Shown here piece after piece: positions 6,030 to 11,542 of a stretch of DNA of 11,542 bases. Source of the stretch: an uncultured Micrococcales bacterium (GTDB lineage: Bacteria > Actinomycetota > Actinomycetes > Actinomycetales > Microbacteriaceae); the NCBI GenBank assembly GCA_903820955.1, contig CAIJJH010000115.1:1-11542 (forward strand), in the 5' to 3' direction. Position 1 is the first letter of the stretch, and each line of letters opens with the position of its first letter. Under the pieces are notes generated by a model that worked only from the letters and a program-made list of their open reading frames with translations, had not been told where the DNA came from and did not search any database. The translations under genes were made by a program, and so were the position numbers.

Positions 6030-7361
6030 TTAGTCGAGCAGCAGAGCTGGCTCTTCGATTACAGATGCTACGTCTTGAACGAAACGGCTCGCAACGTCTC
6101 CGTCAACGACGCGATGGTCAAACGTTGCACCGATTGTGGTGACCTGGCGTACCTGAATCTCGTTGTTGACTACCCAAGGCTTTGGGCGAATCGAGCCAAG
6201 GGCAACAATTGCTACTTCGCCTGGGTTCAAGATCGGGGTTCCGGTGTCGACACCGAATACGCCGATGTTGGTGATGGTGATCGTGCCATCCTTCATGTCG
6301 GCAGGGGTGGTCTTGCCTTCGCGAGCGGTTGCGGCCAGCTGCTCGATCGCCATGGCGAGTTCAAGCATCGACATCTGTTCGGCGTCCTTGATGTTCGGAA
6401 CAAGCAGGCCTCTTGGGGTTGCTGCTGCGATACCGAAGTTGACGAAGTTGTGAACGATGATCTCTTCGGCGGTGAAGGTTGAGTTGACCATTGGGTTGCG
6501 GCGAATCGCCCAGATCATCGCCTTGGCCATGATCAGTAGCGGGGTGACCTTGACGCCGGCGAAGTCGGTCGAGGCTTTTAGGCGCTTGACGTATTCCATG
6601 GTGCGGGTGGCGTCGACGTCGACGAAGATGCTGACGTGAGGGGCGGTGAAAGCGCTCGAGACCATCGCGCTGGCGATTGCCTTGCGAATGCCCTTGACCG
6701 GGATTCGCTCTTCACGTTCGCTCGGTGCTGCCGGAGTGGTGAGGTTTCTGAAAACTTTGGCCTGGGTTGCGCCGCCGACGATGTCGTCGCGAGTGATCTC
6801 GCCGCCGGGGCCGGTGCCGGTGACCTGGCTGAGGTCGACGTTGAGGTCTTTAGCTAGCTTGCGCACCGGTGGCTTGGCGATGACTTCGCCGCCTGTGGCT
6901 GCGACAGCTGCTTCAACTACTAGTGGGATTGCGGTGGTTGCTGGGGCAACGGCTCCGCCTCGGCGGCGACGGGATCCGCCAACAGAGTGAGAGACGCCAT
7001 AACCAACAAGGTTTGGCTGCTTCTCGTCGGTGCTAACACTCGCTGCGGCATCGGCTACTGCTTGGTGGACGCTGGATGACTGCTCGGCTACTGCGACTGC
7101 ACTCGTGACTGCACCGTCGGCGACCGTGACGCTGATGATCGGCTTGCCGACCTCTGCGGTGTCACCCTCTTTATAGAAGAGTTCTGCGACGGTGCCGGCG
7201 AAAGGGCAAGGAAGTTCTACTAGCGACTTTGCAGTTTCGATTTCGACGATGATCTGGTTGACCTTGACTGTGTCGCCAGGCTTCACCTTCCAAGAAACAA
7301 TCTCGGCTTCGGTTAGGCCTTCGCCGACGTCTGGGAGAGGAAAATTAGCAATAGTTGGCAT
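6030..7361 (-). CDS. 2-oxoacid dehydrogenase E2, dihydrolipoamide acyltransferase
   Basis: A 443-residue E2 core enzyme that moves the acyl group from E1 to coenzyme A. Domains in order: lipoyl domain 1-80 with the lipoylated lysine K45 in EIETAKS; an alanine/serine-rich linker containing SRRRRGG (130-136); an E3/E1-binding domain about 164-197 ([12 protein letters not shown]); a second linker; and the catalytic domain about 218-443. The catalytic motif is DHRVVDG with H416 and D420. A single lipoyl domain and this length are typical of branched-chain or actinobacterial pyruvate E2 proteins. The ATG follows the E1beta stop codon by eight bases, and its AGGAG binding site sits at that stop. 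The E3 (lipoamide dehydrogenase) gene is not in the window. Whether the acyl group is acetyl or branched-chain is not settled by sequence. Confidence 0.93.
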   Translation of the reverse strand: MPTIANFPLPDVGEGLTEAEIVSWKVKPGDTVKVNQIIVEIETAKSLVELPCPFAGTVAELFYKEGDTAEVGKPIISVTVADGAVTSAVAVAEQSSSVHQAVADAAASVSTDEKQPNLVGYGVSHSVGGSRRRRGGAVAPATTAIPLVVEAAVAATGGEVIAKPPVRKLAKDLNVDLSQVTGTGPGGEITRDDIVGGATQAKVFRNLTTPAAPSEREERIPVKGIRKAIASAMVSSAFTAPHVSIFVDVDATRTMEYVKRLKASTDFAGVKVTPLLIMAKAMIWAIRRNPMVNSTFTAEEIIVHNFVNFGIAAATPRGLLVPNIKDAEQMSMLELAMAIEQLAATAREGKTTPADMKDGTITITNIGVFGVDTGTPILNPGEVAIVALGSIRPKPWVVNNEIQVRQVTTIGATFDHRVVDGDVASRFVQDVASVIEEPALLLD

Positions 7362-7369
7362 CGAAACTC

Positions 7370-8353
7370 CTAATAAGCCAATAGTCGGTCGACGGCTTCG
7401 AGAATGCGGTCGGCGTCTGGAAGGAACAGCTCTTCGAGCTTTGCTGCAGGGTAAGGAACGTCGAATCCGCCGACCCGAAGCACTGGGGCTTCAAGGTGAT
7501 AGAAGGCTTCCTCGGTGACCCGAGCGGCGATCTCGCTCGAAAGGCTGATGTTGAGGCTGTCCTCGTGGGCGACGATCAGGCGACCGGTCTTCTTGACCGA
7601 GTTGATTATCGTAGTGAAGTCGATCGGGCTCAGTGAGCGTAGGTCGATGACCTCGATGCTGGTTCCTTCTTCGGCAGCCATCTCGGCAGCTTGCAGGGCG
7701 GTGGCGGTCATCGGGCCGTAGGTTGCGAGGGTCAGGTTGGTGCCTTCGCGAAGAACTCTCGCTTGGTAGGTCGGCTGCGGTGGCTCGTCGAGATTGACCG
7801 GGCCCTTCTGCCAGTAGCGACGCTTCGGTTCGAAGAACATCACCGGGTCGGTCGAGGCGATTGCCTCCTGAATCATCCAGTAGGCGTCGTTCGGGTTGCT
7901 CGGGGTGATCACTCGGAGCCCGGCCGTCCTAGCAAAATAGGCTTCTGGGCTTTCGGAGTGGTGCTCGACAGCGCCGATGCCGCCGCCGTAGGGCACGCGA
8001 ATGACGACCGGCATGTTCATGAAACCTTCGGAGCGATTCTGGAGCTTGGCCAACTGAGTGGTGATCTGGTTGAAGGCGGGGAATATGAAGCCGTCGAACT
8101 GGATCTCGGCAACCGGGCGGTAGCCGCGCATGGCGAGGCCGATCGAGGTGCCCACAATGCCGGCTTCGGCGATCGGAGAGTTGAAGATTCTCTTGTCGCC
8201 GAACTCGGCGTGAAGGCCTTCGGTTACGCGGAACACGCCGCCGAGCTGGGCGACGTCTTGGCCGAACACTAGGACCTTGGGGTTTTCGAGCATCGCTTTG
8301 CGCAGGCCGGCGGCGATCGCCTTAGCGATTGAGAGTTCAACTATGTTGCTCAC
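7370..8353 (-). CDS. 2-oxoacid dehydrogenase E1 component, beta subunit
   Basis: A 327-residue beta subunit of the heterotetrameric E1 that, with the alpha subunit, decarboxylates a 2-oxo acid using thiamine diphosphate. Typical parts are [19 protein letters not shown] (29-47), [11 protein letters not shown] with the cofactor-activating glutamate E63, [15 protein letters not shown] (83-97), and GAVEHHSES with the active-site histidine H131. The carboxyl domain with [11 protein letters not shown] (235-245) and [12 protein letters not shown] (291-302) is complete. The GTG start shares one base with the alpha subunit's TAG stop (TAGTG) and has AGGAGGG six bases upstream, so translation is coupled and equal amounts of the subunits are expected. 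Confidence 0.95.
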   Translation of the reverse strand: MSNIVELSIAKAIAAGLRKAMLENPKVLVFGQDVAQLGGVFRVTEGLHAEFGDKRIFNSPIAEAGIVGTSIGLAMRGYRPVAEIQFDGFIFPAFNQITTQLAKLQNRSEGFMNMPVVIRVPYGGGIGAVEHHSESPEAYFARTAGLRVITPSNPNDAYWMIQEAIASTDPVMFFEPKRRYWQKGPVNLDEPPQPTYQARVLREGTNLTLATYGPMTATALQAAEMAAEEGTSIEVIDLRSLSPIDFTTIINSVKKTGRLIVAHEDSLNISLSSEIAARVTEEAFYHLEAPVLRVGGFDVPYPAAKLEELFLPDADRILEAVDRLLAY

Positions 8354-9477
8354 TAGTTGCCCTCCTCAAATGAGGCTTCGTAGCGCTTGAGCCATTCGAG
8401 CTGTTCGTCGATTCTCGGGTGTGGCTCTGAGTAGACGTGGTTGAACATGTTTTCGAAGGGTGGCTCTTTGAGGGCGAAGGTTGCCTCACGAATCTCGGTT
8501 GCAAGATCCTCACCACTCTGCTCGACCTCGGCGAAGTAGGCGTCGCCGACACCTTGGCGGCGAAGGAACTTTTCGAAGCGAGCCAGTGGGTCGCGAGTGG
8601 TCCAGTAATCGACCTGCTCTTGGTCGCGGTATTTGGTCGGGTCATCGCTCGAGGTGTGAGCGCCGATTCGATAGGTGAGAGCCTCGATAAAGAACGGGCC
8701 GCTGCCTTCTCGGGCGTCGTCCATGTGTTTCGCGGTAACCGCATAGCTAGCTAGGACGTCGTTGCCATCGATTCGAATACCGGGGACGCCGAAGCCGGAA
8801 CCGCGAAGATAAAGAGGAACCTTGGTCTGAGATTCGGTTGGGCTCGAAATGGCCCACTGGTTGTTTTGGCAGAAGAACACGATAGGGCTGTTGTTGGTGG
8901 CGGCAAAAAGTAAAGATTCGCTGACTTCGCCCTCAGCGGTTGCGCCGTCTCCGACGTAGGTGATGACCGCGAGGTCCTCGTCTTTGTTGCCGGTGCCAAC
9001 CTTGCCGTCGAACGCGACGCCCATTGCGTAGCCGGTCGCGTGAACCGTCTGGGTGCCGAGCACGATTGCGTATAGGTGGAAGCGGGTTTCTTCTGGGTTC
9101 CAGCCGCCGTGGTTCACACCGCGGAGCATCTTGAGAATCGACATCATTTCGACGTCGTGGGTGATCGCGACACCGTGTTCGCGATAGGTCGGGAAGATGT
9201 GGTCGTTGCGGCCGACGCCGTACCCTGAACCAATCTGGGCGGCCTCCTGGCCGATGGCCGGAATCCAGAGGCCGAGCTGGCCCTGGCGCTGAAGCGCGTG
9301 GGCTTCAACATCGAAGCGGCGCATGCGAGCCATGTCGCGATAAAACTTTAGGTAGTCGTCTTCGGTTAGGGCATTGAGATACTTGCCGTATGCCTCAAGG
9401 CCCTTCGAAACGCTGAATTCGCCCTCAGGTGTCAGAAACTGAACCATTGGCGCGTTGTTCGAGGCTTGTGCGGTCAC
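8353..9477 (-). CDS. 2-oxoacid dehydrogenase E1 component, alpha subunit (branched-chain type)
   Basis: The E1 alpha subunit, 374 residues from the chosen start. The thiamine diphosphate motif runs from GDGATAEGE (176-184) to QNNQWAIS (204-211). The loop RIGAHTSSDDPTKYR (270-284) resembles branched-chain 2-oxoacid dehydrogenases more than the 'HSMSDP' loop of mitochondrial pyruvate dehydrogenase. Bacillus-type pyruvate enzymes have a similar loop, so substrate remains open. The frame allows three starts: TTG at 9486, GTG at 9477 and ATG at 9447, none with a ribosome binding site. I prefer GTG, because TAAATT lies seven bases upstream as a possible -10 box and would give a leaderless message. 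It is the first gene of the E1alpha-E1beta-E2 operon and is read divergently from the holin-family gene. Confidence 0.92.
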   Translation of the reverse strand: MTAQASNNAPMVQFLTPEGEFSVSKGLEAYGKYLNALTEDDYLKFYRDMARMRRFDVEAHALQRQGQLGLWIPAIGQEAAQIGSGYGVGRNDHIFPTYREHGVAITHDVEMMSILKMLRGVNHGGWNPEETRFHLYAIVLGTQTVHATGYAMGVAFDGKVGTGNKDEDLAVITYVGDGATAEGEVSESLLFAATNNSPIVFFCQNNQWAISSPTESQTKVPLYLRGSGFGVPGIRIDGNDVLASYAVTAKHMDDAREGSGPFFIEALTYRIGAHTSSDDPTKYRDQEQVDYWTTRDPLARFEKFLRRQGVGDAYFAEVEQSGEDLATEIREATFALKEPPFENMFNHVYSEPHPRIDEQLEWLKRYEASFEEGN

Positions 9478-9515
9478 GAAGTCCAATTTACTTGGTCTAG
9501 TGGCACAATGCTCAT

Positions 9516-9944
9516 ATGAAGCGTTTTCTTATAACGGCCGTAATCGACGCAATCGGCCTTTTCGTGGTCACCTCTTTGATTCCAGCCATAGCCCTACAGC
9601 CCTACGGCGGCGACTCACTCTGGACGAAAATCTTGTCATTCTTGTTTGTCGGCGCCATTTTCGGCCTGGTGAACTCGATAGTTGCTCCAATCGTCAAAGT
9701 GGTCGCGTTTCCTATCTACCTACTGACCTTCGGGCTCATCTCGGTGGTAATCAACGGAGCCCTGTTCTTGTTCGTGGCCTGGCTCTCAAGCCTTTTCGCC
9801 GACAAGATTTTCACCATTAACGGTTTCACGAGCGAAGGTTTGACCGTTGGTTCACTTGGTTGGGCAATCTTGGGTGCTTTGATCATGAGCGTGTTCTCGT
9901 TCATCGCCAAGGCCACTTCTAGAAAAAAGTCGCGAGACAACTAG
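9516..9944 (+). CDS. phage holin family IV membrane protein (chromosomal)
   Basis: A 142-residue membrane protein of the mycobacterial four-helix 'phage holin' family (PF04020-like). Helices are at about residues 2-20, 41-59, 63-95 (long or double) and 113-132. Family marks are the amino-terminal KRFLITAVIDAIGLFVV, FGLVNSIVAPIVKVVAFPIYLLT (49-71) and GSLGWAILGALIMSV (112-126). The tail is basic (KATSRKKSRDN). Despite the name, no phage genes surround it; in actinobacteria this family is a common housekeeping membrane protein of unknown function. The ATG has no ribosome binding site, only about 38 bases after the divergent E1alpha start. Its stop codon shares the bases CTAG with the stop of the converging hydrolase. 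Confidence 0.88.
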   Translation: MKRFLITAVIDAIGLFVVTSLIPAIALQPYGGDSLWTKILSFLFVGAIFGLVNSIVAPIVKVVAFPIYLLTFGLISVVINGALFLFVAWLSSLFADKIFTINGFTSEGLTVGSLGWAILGALIMSVFSFIAKATSRKKSRDN

Positions 9945-11131
9945 CGAGTAAATTCGTAGGTTTGCGTCTCGGTTAGTTCACTACCTTTCAGTTGACCCAC
10001 GATTAAGTCTCTAACTCTGCTCGCCCCGAGCATCTTGGTCTGATCAACCTCTCGCAGGGTGCCGAAGTAATGCTCAAGTTCGTGAGCTTCGATTGCAGGA
10101 ACCCCGAGGTGAAGCTTTGCCTCGGCCGAAACAGTTGCCCAGTTTTCGGTTAGCGGATTAACCCGACCTGTCGCCGCTGGAACCGGGTCGTTGCTGTTCT
10201 CAATCGAGAGAACTGGGATGCCCGAAGGCAGGTTTACTTGCCCGATTGGTGAGCCGATGGTGATCACTCCGGTGACATCGAACCTGCCGGATGCTGCAAG
10301 TTCGGCCGCCGCTATGCCACCGAGAGAGTAACCAGCGAAGATCACGTGCGCGCCTTTGGCCCCGGCCGAATCAAGAGCTCTCGAAATCGCCTTGAGAAGT
10401 TGCGACTGATCTGGATTCGCTGCCAACGTGGCATCCGTGGTGACATCGAACGGGTTTGACCCGGCAATCGGCAAAAGCGACTGAGTGCCCGGCAGGTAAA
10501 CCAGCATGGTCTTTTGGCCATCGCCTCCAACATAGGTATCGATTCGAATCTGGCGCTTGAACCGATTTACTTCTTCTATTTGCCGACCAATCTCGGTAAC
10601 CGACCCGACTGGAGCGCTACTTCTGCTTGCTATTTGGCGAAACTGAACTGGCAGATCGACCAAGAGCCCGCGCCGGTTAGCTTTGGCAAGCTCGCTTTCC
10701 AAATTAACGGTGGAGGCCAGCGCGCCGGTTGCCTGCTTGCCGAAATTGCCAGGCGCAAGTTGCGCCACGGCAAAGGCGCTGAGACCCGCAACCTCTATTT
10801 CTCTGAGTACTGGCTTCGGAATCAGGTGCAACAGCCAGGGATGTTTTTGCAGGGCGTGGCCAACGGCCTCTAGTGTGTGCGAAACCCTGGCCTCGGTGGT
10901 GAAGTAGTTTTCGGCGGCAACCGATAAGGCCAACCTGGTCTTTTGCACGCGGCATTCGAGCAAAGGAAGCTGGCTGTCTAGTTGCAATCGAGCAATCGGA
11001 TCCGGCAAGAAATTCAGGCTGTGCAAAACCAGTTGGCTACCTACTGCGTGAAGATGCGCCCCGATGCGATCTATTTCGGCGCGACTGGCCACCACCGCGG
11101 GGTCGCCGCCGTAACCGACTAACCCAGCCAT
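9941..11131 (-). CDS. alpha/beta hydrolase with helical N-terminal region
   Basis: A 396-residue protein. The amino-terminal half (about 11-190) appears largely helical and has no signal peptide or membrane segment. The second half is an alpha/beta hydrolase: strand MLVYLPGTQS (209-218), nucleophile elbow VIFAGYSLGG with S269, acid D315 in SIENSNDPVP, and a histidine in HELEHYFG (H350 or H354). The layout resembles the PE-PPE or DUF1023-like hydrolases of actinobacteria, whose catalytic domain follows a helical domain, so esterase or lipase activity is the best guess. Substrate unknown. The ATG at 11129-11131 overlaps the end of the upstream small gene by 13 bases; the frame is open 24 codons further but only across that gene. 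Downstream it meets the holin gene end to end. No terminator is visible. Confidence 0.8.
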   Translation of the reverse strand: MAGLVGYGGDPAVVASRAEIDRIGAHLHAVGSQLVLHSLNFLPDPIARLQLDSQLPLLECRVQKTRLALSVAAENYFTTEARVSHTLEAVGHALQKHPWLLHLIPKPVLREIEVAGLSAFAVAQLAPGNFGKQATGALASTVNLESELAKANRRGLLVDLPVQFRQIASRSSAPVGSVTEIGRQIEEVNRFKRQIRIDTYVGGDGQKTMLVYLPGTQSLLPIAGSNPFDVTTDATLAANPDQSQLLKAISRALDSAGAKGAHVIFAGYSLGGIAAAELAASGRFDVTGVITIGSPIGQVNLPSGIPVLSIENSNDPVPAATGRVNPLTENWATVSAEAKLHLGVPAIEAHELEHYFGTLREVDQTKMLGASRVRDLIVGQLKGSELTETQTYEFTR

Positions 11132-11298
11132 CGATCTACCGAGAAAAGATGTGCGCGAAGCTGATGCAGTTCTTCGACTAAAGCTTGTAATTCGCGTTCG
11201 CAAGCACGAGCAGCAGAACCAGACCAGAGTCTCGGTTCGGGCATTGCCGCGTGCAGCTTCGCGATGATTTCTTGTAATTGTTGATCGACCGTTTCCAT
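11119..11298 (-). CDS. small WXG100-like helical hairpin protein, 59 residues
   Basis: A 59-residue protein starting METVDQQL. It is built as helix (about 1-20), turn with PRLWSGSAA (22-30), then a second amphipathic helix (31-53, ACERELQALVEELHQL). The WSG turn followed by AA and a leucine heptad pattern is the layout of WXG100/ESAT-6-like proteins, though these are usually about 100 residues. The longer open frame to 11529 is only the shadow of purB. The ATG at 11296-11298 is the sole good start in the region between the divergent genes and lacks a ribosome binding site. The last 13 bases overlap the hydrolase start, so the two are surely co-expressed if this gene is real. Coding is supported by the family-like pattern and the coupling, not by a known homologue. 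Confidence 0.65.
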   Translation of the reverse strand: METVDQQLQEIIAKLHAAMPEPRLWSGSAARACERELQALVEELHQLRAHLFSVDRWLG

Positions 11299-11375
11299 GC
11301 CATTAGATTGCTCGGATTTGAGTACAAGTGACCCCAAAAACCCCAAGCGGTGCATAACTAAGGCAAAATAGTTAT
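11299..11375. promoter_or_regulatory. divergent intergenic region between the hydrolase pair and purB
   Basis: These 77 bases must carry the starts of two diverging transcripts. I find no convincing -35/-10 pair. On the plus strand CAAAAT (11364-11369) sits six bases before the purB GTG and would fit a leaderless start; TAAGG (11359-11363) is an alternative but distant binding site. A C/A-rich stretch ACCCCAAAAACCCCAAG is at 11331-11347. Confidence 0.3.
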
Positions 11376-11542
11376 GTGACCAATCTCTCTTCGCAACCAC
11401 TCTCTCCGCTCGATGGCCGTTACCGTGCAGCGGTCGGGACTCTTGGCGAATACCTGAGCGAAGCCGGCCTAAACCGCGCGCGAATTCACGTTGAGGTCGA
11501 GTGGTTGATTCAGCTAGCCAACCGAGCACTTCTAGGAACCGC
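11376..11542 (+). CDS. purB: adenylosuccinate lyase, N-terminal part
   Basis: The first 55 codons of a gene that leaves the window on the right. The translation has LSPLDGRYRAAVGTLGEYLS (9-28) followed by SEAGLNRARIHVEVEWLIQLA. The 'sPlDGRY...SE.gL...R..VEveWL' pattern is the start of PurB of the E. coli type, which acts twice in purine synthesis by splitting fumarate from adenylosuccinate and from SAICAR. GTG at 11376-11378 is chosen because the overlapping ATG at 11374 meets a stop at once and nothing else fits the family start. The catalytic parts lie beyond the edge. Confidence 0.93.
   Translation, partial: MTNLSSQPLSPLDGRYRAAVGTLGEYLSEAGLNRARIHVEVEWLIQLANRALLGT

Noticed and set aside
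7691..8272. A 193-codon open frame on the plus strand
   Set aside because: It lies wholly antisense to the E1beta gene, whose protein is conserved over its full length; the frame is open only because of codon bias in the real gene.
9516..9944. Prophage remnant suggested by the holin family name
   Set aside because: No integrase, lysin, tail or other phage gene is near; this family is a normal chromosomal membrane protein in actinobacteria.
11299..11529. Upstream extension of the small WXG-like frame
   Set aside because: It runs across the start of purB on the other strand, contains no family-like sequence, and is lost if the ATG at 11296-11298 is used.

Overview
The window looks like chromosomal DNA of a small-genome actinobacterium, most likely a member of the Microbacteriaceae (the freshwater and marine Rhodoluna/Aquiluna type is my guess, not proven). 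The reasons are the actinobacterial style of the genes (a CopD/CtaG-like membrane protein, a mycobacterial-type four-helix 'phage holin' family protein, an E1alpha/E1beta/E2 2-oxoacid dehydrogenase set, a cysteine-free L28-L33-S14 gene cluster), moderate GC content by eye, very tight gene packing, and many GTG starts without a Shine-Dalgarno sequence at the heads of transcription units. I see no tRNA, rRNA, insertion sequence, prophage or CRISPR array.

Layout, left to right. Almost everything is on the minus strand. (a) 1-467: the amino-terminal part of a CopD/CtaG-like membrane protein running off the left edge. (b) 537-821: HU DNA-binding protein with a clear intrinsic terminator. (c) 945-1391: an unrecognised four-helix membrane protein. 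(d) 1474-2224: ribosomal protein operon L28-L33-S14, all of the zinc-independent (cysteine-poor) type, ending in a UUCG-loop terminator. (e) 2360-5215: a complete zinc uptake operon read in the order binding lipoprotein, ATPase, permease, Fur-family regulator (znuA-znuC-znuB-zur), each junction being a 4-base start/stop overlap. It is preceded by a convincing Zur-type operator lying over a perfect -35 box. (f) 5272-6012: a DUF4190-like membrane protein. (g) 6030-9477: E1alpha, E1beta and E2 subunits of a 2-oxoacid dehydrogenase of branched-chain type, in that transcriptional order and with no E3 gene. (h) 9516-9944, plus strand: holin-family IV membrane protein, converging on (i) 9941-11298: an alpha/beta hydrolase preceded by a 59-residue helix-WSG-helix protein resembling a shortened WXG100 protein. 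(j) 11376 to the right edge, plus strand: the start of purB, adenylosuccinate lyase.

How they work together. Sections d and e make up a zinc neighbourhood: import machinery, its own repressor, and ribosomal proteins that do not need zinc. The regulator is the last gene of the operon controlled by the operator, so autoregulation is expected. No terminator is visible between zur and the ribosomal genes, so read-through into them is possible. The least described part is the small WXG-like protein plus hydrolase pair, which could be a secreted-enzyme/partner pair or a purely cytoplasmic enzyme; the sequence alone does not decide.
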